Origin: an uncultured Clostridia bacterium
GTDB lineage: Bacteria; Bacillota; Clostridia; Christensenellales; Aristaeellaceae
Assembly: GCA_934615145.1 (NCBI GenBank)
Contig: CAKTTM010000146.1
Location: forward strand, 1-5,026
Length of the DNA: 5,026 nucleotides
Direction of reading: 5' to 3'
In this document: piece after piece, positions 1 through 5,026 of the stretch
Position numbering within the stretch: position 1 is the stretch's first letter
Layout: each line of letters begins with the position of its first letter
Notes under the pieces: generated by a model
What the model saw: the letters and a program-made list of their open reading frames with translations, nothing else
What the model was told of the DNA's origin: nothing
Database searches by the model: none
Translations under genes and position numbers: made by a program

Positions 1-1343
1 TATACCATGAGGCAGCCCACGAGATGCCCATTTTCGACTACCACTCTCACCTGAGCGCTGAGGCCATTGCGCAGGATGATCATTTTCTCAACCTCACCCA
101 TCTGGCTCTGGCGCAGGACCATCATAAGTGGCGCCTGATGCTGGCCGATGGCGTGGATGAGGAGCTGATACGCGGCAACGCGGATGACTGGGACAAGTTT
201 CTGGCCTACGCCCGGGTGCTGCAGGGCGCCATTGGACATCCGCAGTATCATTGGACACATCTGGAGCTTCAACGCATATTCGGCATCCGGGAGCCCTTGA
301 ACGAGAACACAGCCCGCCGCATCTGGGATGCGTGCAATGAGAAGCTTAAGAGTCCGGAATATAGCGCGCAAGGCCTGCTGAAGCTCTTTGGCGTGCATAC
401 CATTTACACTGCTGAAGACCCCTTGGACGAACTCAAGCCCCATCAGCGGCTGCGCAGCAACCCCAGCATCAAGCTCAGGCTGCGCCCCACATTCTGCCCG
501 GACAAGGTACTGATGCCTGGCGAGCCGGGCTTTGCTGACTATATCAGCCGGCTGTCTGCCATCACCGGCATCACCATTAAGAGCCTGCCCGATCAGATGA
601 CGGCGCTGGAACAGCGCATGGACTATTTCCATGCCCAGGGCTGCCGCACGGCCGATCACAGCATGGCCTGGGTGCCCAAGGTCCGTCTGGATGAGGAACA
701 GGCCGAGAAAGCCTTCCGCAGCGCCCTGATGGGCCAGCCGCTGAGGGCCAGGCAGCTGCACAGCTATCAAGCGCTGCTCTATGTCAGCCTGGGGCTGCAG
801 TATGCCAAGCGCAACTGGGTGCAGCAGTATCACATCGGCTCGCTGAATAATAATAACCAGCGCATGTTCGCCCTCTATAGTGCCGACGCTGGCTTTGACT
901 CCGTGGCAGACGCGCCCATCGCAGGTGAGCTGGCCCGGCTGCTGGACGCGCAGGACCGCAGCATGTCACTGCCCAAGACCGTATTCTATGGCATCAGCCC
1001 GGCTTATCATGATGTCATCTGCTCGCTGATCGGCAGTTTTCAGCAGTCACAGGTGCAAAGCAAGATGCAAATGGGCCCGCCCTGGCGCTTTCAAAACCAT
1101 CGGGATGGCCTGAGCCACTATCTGCGCAGCCTGGCAGGGCTGAGCCTGCTCAACCGCAGCATCGGCATGACGGCGGACAGCCGCTCCTTTGCCAGCTTTT
1201 CCCGGCATGAGTACTTCCGCCGCATCCTGTGTGAGACCATTGGCGTCTGGGTCAGCTCCGGCGAGTATCCGGAGGATCTGGCAGCCCTCAAAAGCATGGT
1301 GCGCAATATCGCCTATCACAATGCGGCGGGCTATTTCTCTTAG
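1..1343 (+). CDS. uxaC: Uronate (glucuronate/galacturonate) isomerase, 5' end cut by window
   Basis: Uronate isomerase interconverts D-glucuronate with D-fructuronate and D-galacturonate with D-tagaturonate, the first cytosolic step of hexuronate breakdown. The ATG at 24 is internal. The frame is open back to base 3, and the codons before it read YHEAAHE, which aligns with YHDYAKD in E. coli UxaC just before PIFDYHCHL. About 446 residues are visible against about 470 in E. coli, so only some 15-25 are missing. The amidohydrolase metal-binding HxH is in YHSHL (His codons at 42 and 48). Other family blocks are YHWTHLEL, WVQQYHIG followed by an Asn run, and near the C-terminus ADSRSF (Asp codon 1176, Arg codon 1182; the family Asp-x-Arg thought to act in catalysis) followed by RHEYFRRILC. 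The TAG stop is at 1341. No frameshift is seen. Its promoter and any uronate-utilisation partners lie outside the window; the gene downstream is convergent and unrelated. Identification is very secure. Confidence 0.97.
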   Translation, partial: YHEAAHEMPIFDYHSHLSAEAIAQDDHFLNLTHLALAQDHHKWRLMLADGVDEELIRGNADDWDKFLAYARVLQGAIGHPQYHWTHLELQRIFGIREPLNENTARRIWDACNEKLKSPEYSAQGLLKLFGVHTIYTAEDPLDELKPHQRLRSNPSIKLRLRPTFCPDKVLMPGEPGFADYISRLSAITGITIKSLPDQMTALEQRMDYFHAQGCRTADHSMAWVPKVRLDEEQAEKAFRSALMGQPLRARQLHSYQALLYVSLGLQYAKRNWVQQYHIGSLNNNNQRMFALYSADAGFDSVADAPIAGELARLLDAQDRSMSLPKTVFYGISPAYHDVICSLIGSFQQSQVQSKMQMGPPWRFQNHRDGLSHYLRSLAGLSLLNRSIGMTADSRSFASFSRHEYFRRILCETIGVWVSSGEYPEDLAALKSMVRNIAYHNAAGYFS

Positions 1344-1344
1344 C

Positions 1345-1905
1345 TCAGGCTGCTCCCAGGTGCTCTATCAATATCTTCAGGCCCATCAGGCACAGCGTTG
1401 CGCCGCCGACGTATTGGGCCTTATTCTCGTATTTCTGGCCAAAGCGATTGCCGATGACGGTGCCCAGGAAGCTCAGCGCGCAGGTGATCAGCGCGATCAG
1501 GCTAACGGAAAAGACAATATTGACTTCCAGCATCCCCAGCGCCACACCTGCCGCCAAGGCGTCTATGCTGGTGGCCAGCGAAAGCAGCAGCAGCTCCTGC
1601 AGCTTGAGGGGCTCGCAGACCGTCTCTTCCTGCATGTGCATTGCGTCCCACAGCATCTTGCCCCCCAGGACCGCCAGCAATATGAAGGCAATCCAGTGGT
1701 CAAAGCGATGGATCGACGCGGCAAACTGGCGCGCCAGGGCCCATCCGATCAGCGGCATGACGCCCTGAAACAAACCAACGGATACAGCGATCATCGTGCG
1801 CTGCTTCATGTCGGTCCTTCGCATGCAGGCGCCCTTGCAGATGGCCACCGCGCAGGCATCCATCGACAGGCCCACCGCCAGCACAATCAACTCCACAAAT
1901 CCCAT
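1345..1905 (-). CDS. mntP: Manganese efflux pump MntP (DUF204 family)
   Basis: MntP exports Mn2+ across the cytoplasmic membrane and protects against manganese overload. The 186-residue product is highly hydrophobic, with about six membrane segments arranged as two related three-helix halves. Each half carries a signature Asp: GLSMDA (D16) and ATSIDALA (D115). PLIGW (51-55) and HWIAFILL (70-77) are also typical. D16 falls at the same position as in E. coli MntP, which supports this start. The open frame extends 15 bases further to a TTG at 1918-1920, but that codon overlaps the ribosome binding site GGAGGAG. The ATG at 1905 sits 6 bases after that site and is clearly the start. The TGA stop is 1 base from the end of uxaC. 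A consensus promoter lies just upstream, giving a leader of only about 17 nt, too short for the manganese riboswitch found ahead of mntP in E. coli. Any control must act at the promoter. Confidence 0.95.
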   Translation of the reverse strand: MGFVELIVLAVGLSMDACAVAICKGACMRRTDMKQRTMIAVSVGLFQGVMPLIGWALARQFAASIHRFDHWIAFILLAVLGGKMLWDAMHMQEETVCEPLKLQELLLLSLATSIDALAAGVALGMLEVNIVFSVSLIALITCALSFLGTVIGNRFGQKYENKAQYVGGATLCLMGLKILIEHLGAA

Positions 1906-1918
1906 GTCCAGCTCCTCC
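1906..1918 (-). promoter_or_regulatory. mntP ribosome binding site that fixes the start
   Basis: On the minus strand GGAGGAG (1912-1918) is followed by a 6-base spacer (1906-1911) and then ATG (1905-1903). This is near-perfect complementarity to the 16S rRNA tail at ideal spacing. It rules out the in-frame TTG at 1918-1920, whose last base is the first base of the site. Confidence 0.88.
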
Positions 1919-1929
1919 AAACGCAGTGC

Positions 1930-1958
1930 ATTATAGGGTCTTTTGTGCTATCATGCAA
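1930..1958 (-). promoter_or_regulatory. mntP promoter, TTGCAT-N17-TATAAT
   Basis: Read on the minus strand, the -35 is TTGCAT (1958-1953), the spacer is exactly 17 bases, and the -10 is a perfect TATAAT (1935-1930). The predicted transcript start is near 1922-1924, leaving a leader of about 17 nt that contains only the ribosome binding site. The -35 overlaps the -10 of the opposing promoter for the methyltransferase gene. The call comes from sequence and position only. Confidence 0.72.
1946..1954 (+). promoter_or_regulatory. Extended -10 promoter for the rRNA methyltransferase gene
   Basis: TGCTATCAT fits the extended -10 pattern (TG, one base, then TATCAT at 1949-1954). No good -35 is seen 16-18 bases upstream, which is tolerated by extended -10 promoters. 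The predicted start near 1961 gives a leader of about 22 nt ending in the ribosome binding site. It shares bases 1953-1954 with the -35 of mntP on the other strand. Confidence 0.5.
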
Positions 1959-1970
1959 ACACTAAAGCGC

Positions 1971-1982
1971 AGAGGAGCAAGC
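1971..1982 (+). promoter_or_regulatory. Ribosome binding site for rlmI-like gene, decides the start
   Basis: AGAGGAG (1971-1977) lies 5 bases before the ATG at 1983. The frame is open further upstream, to an ATG at 1926. That codon would lie upstream of the predicted transcript start and would add 19 residues unlike the family N-terminus, so 1983 is preferred. Confidence 0.85.
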
Positions 1983-3152
1983 ATGGCAAAGGTATTTCTC
2001 AAGTCCGGCAAAGAGGCCAGGGTGCTGAATGGACATCCTTGGGTATTCATCAGTGACATCGCGCAGGCAGAGGTGGCCTGCTCCCCGGGGGATGTGGTCA
2101 GCGTCCATACCCGTCAGGGCCGCTTTCTGGCGCAGGCCGTCTACAATCCCAAGTCACAGATCGCCTTGCGCATTCTGACCACGCAGGATGAGCCTGTGGA
2201 TGCTGCCTTTATCCGCGGCCGGGTCAAGCGCGCCATTGATTATCGCCGCCGCTTTGCCGATCTGCGTTCCTGCCGCCTGATCCACGCCGAGGCCGATGGC
2301 CTGCCGGCGGTGGTGGTCGACAGCTTTGGCCCTGTATTGTCGCTGCAATGCCTGTCTCTGGGCATGGAGCGCTTTGAGCGGGACATCGTGGAGGCCCTGG
2401 TGGATGAACTGTCACCTGAAGGTATCTATGCCCGAAATGATGTGTCTGTACGCTCGCTGGAGGGCCTGGAACAAGCTACCGGCCTGCTCTATGGCCAGGT
2501 GCCTGAGCGCATCGAGATACTGGAAAACGGCATCCGTTTCCTGGTGGATGTCAAACAGGGCCAGAAGACAGGATATTTTCTGGATCAAAAGGAAAACCGC
2601 GCTGCCATCGCGCCCTTCGCTAAGGACGCCAAGGTGCTTGATTGCTTTGCGCATACAGGCAGCTTTGCCCTGCATGCGGCGCACTATGGCGCGGCGGAGG
2701 TCACCGGGGTGGACATTTCCGCCTTCGCCAGTGACTTCGCGCGCCAGAATGCCCGCCTCAACGGCTTTGATCGGGTGCACTTTGAGGTCGCCAATGTGTT
2801 TGATCTGCTCAGCCAGCAGGCACAACAGGGCGCACAATATGACATGATCATACTGGATCCGCCCGCCTTTGCCAAGTCAAAGGCCAAGGTGGCCTCCGCC
2901 ACTAAAGGCTATAAGGAAATCAACCTGCGGGCCATGAAGATGCTCAAGTCTGGCGGCTATCTGGTCAGCTGCTCCTGCTCGCACCATATACTGGGCGCCA
3001 TGTTCCGGGATATCCTGCTGCAGGCAGCAATTGACGCCAGGGTAGAGCTGATGCAGGTGGAGTTCCGCGGACAGGGGCGCGACCATCCGGTGCTGCCTGC
3101 CGCCATCGAAACGCAGTACCTCAAGTGCGGCATCTACCGCGTCTGTTATTAG
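1983..3152 (+). CDS. rlmI: Class I SAM-dependent 23S rRNA (cytosine-C5) methyltransferase, RlmI type
   Basis: Predicted to methylate a cytosine C5 of 23S rRNA (C1962 in E. coli) using S-adenosylmethionine, in the cytoplasm during ribosome assembly. The 389-residue product starts with a PUA-like RNA-binding domain (about 1-75; opening MAKVFLKSGKEARVLNGHPW, ending near ALRIL). A linking region carries GQKTGYFLDQKENR, typical of this family. The C-terminal Rossmann methyltransferase has the SAM-binding motif VLDCFAHTGSF (218-228), acidic VDIS at the second strand, LDPPAF (Asp292-Pro-Pro), and SCSCSHH with Cys330 and Cys332. Cys332 aligns with the catalytic cysteine of RlmI as I recall it. The length is normal (E. 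coli RlmI about 396). The gene stands alone: divergent from mntP with 77 bp between starts, and convergent with the glycosyltransferase. The family assignment is secure. The exact target base is inferred from E. coli and could differ in this lineage. Confidence 0.93.
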   Translation: MAKVFLKSGKEARVLNGHPWVFISDIAQAEVACSPGDVVSVHTRQGRFLAQAVYNPKSQIALRILTTQDEPVDAAFIRGRVKRAIDYRRRFADLRSCRLIHAEADGLPAVVVDSFGPVLSLQCLSLGMERFERDIVEALVDELSPEGIYARNDVSVRSLEGLEQATGLLYGQVPERIEILENGIRFLVDVKQGQKTGYFLDQKENRAAIAPFAKDAKVLDCFAHTGSFALHAAHYGAAEVTGVDISAFASDFARQNARLNGFDRVHFEVANVFDLLSQQAQQGAQYDMIILDPPAFAKSKAKVASATKGYKEINLRAMKMLKSGGYLVSCSCSHHILGAMFRDILLQAAIDARVELMQVEFRGQGRDHPVLPAAIETQYLKCGIYRVCY

Positions 3153-3161
3153 GCTATCGGT

Positions 3162-3962
3162 TTAGTCCATCAGGGTCACATTGAAAATATACAGCCATAT
3201 CCTGAAGCGATGGCGCTGCAGCAGGCCCTCTTGGCGATAGAGGGCCTTGAGCGCTCGGTATATCTTGCGCTTGATGGCTATGCCCTTGTGCAGATTGAAC
3301 ACAGATCCCCAGGACAGGCCGCCCGCCGTGCGATAGTAGTGATAAACCACCACAGGCAGAAAGTGGATCCGCTGGGTGTAGAGGTAGTAGGCCATATTGA
3401 AGAGGCAGTCTTCACCCCAGATGATGCCCTCATCAAAACGAATCTGTTGATCCCTGACGATGCGGTGATCGTAGAGCTTGTTCCACAGCGCGCTGAAGAA
3501 ATAACTGCCGGGAAACTCAATATGCTCTTTGATGAAGCCGCCGCGATCTAGGCTTTGGTCTGTTTTGACCAGGCCATGGTCGGAACACTTGCCCATGGGC
3601 CTGCAGATGCGAAAATGTGCGATCACCAGGTCGTGGCCGTGCATGGCGTCCACCAGCTGCTGGGTGGCACCCTCGGGGAGGATATCATCGCTGTCGAGGA
3701 ACTGCAGATAATCCCCAGTGGCCACTTTGAGCGCGGCATTGCGTGCGGCGCCAGGGCCGGCATTCTTCTGATCGATCACGCGGACGCGGCTGTCGCGGCT
3801 GGCATACTCGTGACACAGCGTCAGGCTGTCATCCTTGCTACCATCGTTGACCAATATGATCTCCAGCTGACGGTAGCTCTGTGACAGGATGCTGTCCAGA
3901 CAGGCCGGCAGGCATTTCTGAGCGTTATAGACAGGGATGATCACGCTGACCAGCGATGACAA
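3162..3962 (-). CDS. Family 2 (GT-A fold) glycosyltransferase
   Basis: Transfers a sugar from a nucleotide-sugar donor to a surface glycan, capsule or lipid acceptor; donor and acceptor cannot be read from sequence. With the start used here the product has 266 residues. The GT2 core is complete: VSVIIPVYN (5-13), ILVNDGSKDDS (36-46), NAGPGAARNAAL (67-78), and FLDSDD (88-93) holding the metal/nucleotide-binding DxD. WNKLYD (160-165) and WGEDCLFN (182-189) mark the acceptor side. There is no signal peptide or clear transmembrane helix, so it is probably a cytosolic, peripheral enzyme. The TTG start at 3962 is chosen because the GTG at 4004 lies inside the promoter spacer, upstream of the expected transcript start, and because MSSLVSVIIPVYN is the usual beginning of such proteins. 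The C-terminus ends soon after a basic RALKALYRQEG region, somewhat shorter than many relatives of 300 or more residues. No other polysaccharide gene is nearby. Confidence 0.9.
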   Translation of the reverse strand: MSSLVSVIIPVYNAQKCLPACLDSILSQSYRQLEIILVNDGSKDDSLTLCHEYASRDSRVRVIDQKNAGPGAARNAALKVATGDYLQFLDSDDILPEGATQQLVDAMHGHDLVIAHFRICRPMGKCSDHGLVKTDQSLDRGGFIKEHIEFPGSYFFSALWNKLYDHRIVRDQQIRFDEGIIWGEDCLFNMAYYLYTQRIHFLPVVVYHYYRTAGGLSWGSVFNLHKGIAIKRKIYRALKALYRQEGLLQRHRFRIWLYIFNVTLMD

Positions 3963-3978
3963 TCGGCTTTTCCCCCTC
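3963..3978 (-). promoter_or_regulatory. Ribosome binding site for the glycosyltransferase TTG start
   Basis: On the minus strand GAGGGGGA (3978-3971) precedes the TTG at 3962 by 8 bases. It is the only purine-rich anti-16S match near a start codon in this frame. The GTG at 4004 is preceded by a C-rich stretch and AAAGC, which gives no such site. Confidence 0.62.
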
Positions 3979-3994
3979 GCACTGACTTGTCCAC

Positions 3995-4023
3995 ATTCTA
4001 TCACGCTTTGGGGGCCGGGTCAA
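3995..4023 (-). promoter_or_regulatory. Glycosyltransferase promoter, TTGACC-N17-TAGAAT
   Basis: On the minus strand a -35 TTGACC (4023-4018, 5 of 6 consensus) and a -10 TAGAAT (4000-3995, 5 of 6) are separated by exactly 17 bases, with an added TG one base before the -10. This is the strongest combined match in the window. The transcript start is predicted near 3988, giving a leader of about 25 nt. A run of A on the minus strand just upstream of the -35 could act as a small UP-like element. Confidence 0.78.
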
Positions 4024-4028
4024 AAACA

Positions 4029-4057
4029 TTGCTTCATTGGGCATTTTGGGTTAAAAT
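4029..4057 (+). promoter_or_regulatory. phoH promoter, TTGCTT-N17-TAAAAT
   Basis: The -35 TTGCTT (4029-4034) and -10 TAAAAT (4052-4057) are spaced by 17 bases, with a predicted start near 4064. Its -35 is only 5 bases from the -35 of the divergent glycosyltransferase promoter, so the two are back to back. The in-frame ATG at 4058 falls between the -10 and the predicted transcript start, which argues against it as the phoH start. Confidence 0.62.
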
Positions 4058-4091
4058 ATGCTAAGGCGTTTATCGCCTATCAATGCTAAGG
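4058..4091 (+). repeat. Direct repeat ATGCTAAGG, two copies 25 bases apart
   Basis: ATGCTAAGG occurs at 4058-4066 and again at 4083-4091. A third partial copy, ATGCTAG, is at 4094-4100 on the proposed start codon. The second copy contains most of the ribosome binding site AAGGAG (4088-4093). The first overlaps the predicted transcript start and the hairpin. No function is known. Confidence 0.5.
4064..4078 (+). repeat. Small hairpin at the predicted 5' end of the phoH mRNA
   Basis: AGGCG (4064-4068) and CGCCT (4074-4078) form a perfect 5-bp stem around the loop TTTAT. Its first base coincides with the predicted transcript start, where a hairpin could protect the 5' end. It is not followed by a T run, so it is not a terminator. 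A 5-bp stem could also arise by chance. Confidence 0.4.
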
Positions 4092-4093
4092 AG
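4088..4093 (+). promoter_or_regulatory. phoH ribosome binding site with abnormal spacing
   Basis: AAGGAG is a good match to the 16S tail but touches the ATG at 4094 (spacer 0) and is 12 bases from the TTG at 4106. Only the second arrangement is easily compatible with initiation, so either the TTG is used or spacing is unusual here. Confidence 0.55.
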
Positions 4094-5026
4094 ATGCTAG
4101 CCTTTTTGTCAATCGCGCTGAAGAACTTTGATTTGTACCAAGCCATATTTGGCATGAACGACCAATATATACGCCTGATCGAAGAGGAGTTCTCGATCAG
4201 CGTCGTCCTCAGGGACAATGCCTTCCACATCCATGGTGACGAAGAGGGTGTGGTGCTGGGCCGCCAGGTGATCGAGAAGCTCAGTCAGCTGCTCTACGAT
4301 GGGCAGAATATCGATATCGGCCTGGTGCGCTATCTGTGCAGCCTGGCTCGCCGGGGCCTGGCCGACAGCGCCGACGAGATATTCCGAGATATTGTCGCCT
4401 TTACCTATAAGGGCGGCCAGATTCGCTGCAAGACGCAGGGCCAGCGTGAGTATATCAAGGCCATCCGCTCCAATGCCCTGACCCTGGCCATCGGGCCTGC
4501 CGGCACCGGCAAGACCTATCTGGCCATGGCCATGGCCGTGGCAGCGCTGCGCAATCGGGATGTTGAGCGCATCATATTGACCAGGCCCGCGGTGGAGGCC
4601 GGCGAAAAGCTGGGCTTCCTGCCAGGAGACATGGCCCAAAAAGTAGATCCCTATCTCCGGCCACTGTATGACGCGCTCTTTGAGATGATGGGGCAGGATG
4701 CCTACCTGGGCCTGGTAGAGAAGGGCACCATCGAGGTGGCGCCCCTGGCCTTCATGCGCGGCCGCACACTCAACAATGCCTTCATCATACTGGACGAAGC
4801 GCAGAACACCACGCCTGAGCAGATGAAGATGTTTTTGACCCGCATGGGCAGGAATGCCCGCTGCGTTGTCACGGGCGATCTGACCCAGATTGACCTGCCG
4901 CCGATGAAGCGCTCCGGCCTGCAGACCGCGGTGGATGTGCTGGGTGATGTGCAGGGTATCAGCATCGTGCGGCTGGGCCAGGTGGATGTGGTGCGCGATG
5001 AGCTGGTGCAGCGCATCGTGCTGGCC
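4094..5026 (+). CDS. phoH: PhoH-family ATPase, 3' end cut by window
   Basis: Cytosolic P-loop ATPase of the PhoH/YbeZ family, linked in other bacteria to RNA metabolism and often encoded next to the ribosome-maturation endonuclease YbeY. The 311 visible residues lack only the last 10-20. A small N-terminal domain (about 1-60, with [16 protein letters not shown]) is followed by [12 protein letters not shown], Walker A GPAGTGKT (134-141), [41 protein letters not shown], Walker [12 protein letters not shown] (230-240), [10 protein letters not shown] and [11 protein letters not shown]. All match B. subtilis PhoH closely. The start is uncertain. The ATG at 4094 directly abuts AAGGAG (4088-4093), leaving no spacer. 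TTG at 4106 would have a 12-base spacer and begin MSIALKNFD, a natural family N-terminus. The ATG at 4058 is inside the promoter region. Near the end VVRDELV replaces the usual VVRHPLV. Identity is very secure; the start is not. Confidence 0.95.
   Translation, partial: MLAFLSIALKNFDLYQAIFGMNDQYIRLIEEEFSISVVLRDNAFHIHGDEEGVVLGRQVIEKLSQLLYDGQNIDIGLVRYLCSLARRGLADSADEIFRDIVAFTYKGGQIRCKTQGQREYIKAIRSNALTLAIGPAGTGKTYLAMAMAVAALRNRDVERIILTRPAVEAGEKLGFLPGDMAQKVDPYLRPLYDALFEMMGQDAYLGLVEKGTIEVAPLAFMRGRTLNNAFIILDEAQNTTPEQMKMFLTRMGRNARCVVTGDLTQIDLPPMKRSGLQTAVDVLGDVQGISIVRLGQVDVVRDELVQRIVLA

Noticed and set aside
24..26. ATG at 24 as the true start of uxaC
   Set aside because: The seven codons before it (YHEAAHE) align with the N-terminal region of UxaC, so the gene begins before the window.
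840..860. AATAATAATAACC run in uxaC as a repeat or slippage site
   Set aside because: It encodes an Asn run in the conserved YHIG...NNN segment of uronate isomerases, so it is constrained coding sequence.
1918..1920. TTG as the start of mntP
   Set aside because: It overlaps the GGAGGAG ribosome binding site, and the ATG at 1905 places D16 exactly as in E. coli MntP.
1189..1965. A 258-codon plus-strand open frame across the end of uxaC and all of mntP
   Set aside because: It overlaps uxaC out of frame and is antisense to the confidently identified mntP. Its product is Gln/His/Arg-rich with no recognisable domain, as expected for the antisense of a membrane protein in GC-rich DNA. No ribosome binding site was found for it.
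2296..2847. A 183-codon plus-strand open frame inside the methyltransferase gene
   Set aside because: It is an out-of-frame shadow rich in Trp, Arg and Ser. The overlapping frame encodes all the methyltransferase motifs.
4058..4060. ATG at 4058 as the phoH start
   Set aside because: It sits immediately after the -10 TAAAAT, before the expected transcript start. It has no ribosome binding site and would add residues not typical of the family.
4109..4639. A 176-codon minus-strand open frame inside phoH
   Set aside because: It is fully antisense to the conserved PhoH sequence, with His/Gln/Ala-rich low-complexity translation and no family resemblance.

Overview
The window looks like ordinary chromosomal sequence from a GC-rich bacterium (roughly 55-60% G+C by eye). 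The proteins look most like Bacillota (Clostridia or a related class). The RlmI-like enzyme has the SCSHH motif and DHPVLPAA-type C-terminus that I associate with that group, and the PhoH protein aligns closely with my recollection of the Bacillus protein. No RNA genes, insertion sequences, CRISPR arrays or phage genes are visible. The assignment is from memory of the families and was not searched.

There are five genes in strict strand alternation. (1) Bases 1-1343, +: the body and C-terminus of uronate isomerase (uxaC), with the first residues outside the window. (2) 1345-1905, -: manganese efflux pump mntP, ending 1 base from the uxaC stop. (3) 1983-3152, +: an RlmI-type 23S rRNA cytosine-C5 methyltransferase. 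(4) 3162-3962, -: a family 2 glycosyltransferase, ending 9 bases from the methyltransferase stop. (5) 4094 to the window end, +: a PhoH-family ATPase lacking only its last residues.

Because of the alternation, each of the three complete genes must be its own transcription unit within this window. The two divergent gaps (77 and 131 bp) hold readable sigma-70-type promoters. mntP has a perfect TATAAT. The mntP -35 overlaps the extended -10 of the methyltransferase gene. The glycosyltransferase has a strong TTGACC-N17-TAGAAT, and phoH has TTGCTT-N17-TAAAAT. These promoters and the ribosome binding sites correct several starts: mntP at the ATG at 1905 rather than an upstream TTG, and the glycosyltransferase at the TTG at 3962 rather than the GTG at 4004, which lies upstream of the predicted transcript start. 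The phoH start remains ambiguous.

The genes do not form one pathway. They cover uronate catabolism, metal homeostasis, ribosome modification, surface polysaccharide synthesis and RNA/ribosome-linked ATPase activity. I found no convincing new system. The points worth a second look are the promoter architecture, the repeat-bearing phoH leader, the terminator-free convergent junctions and the isolated glycosyltransferase.
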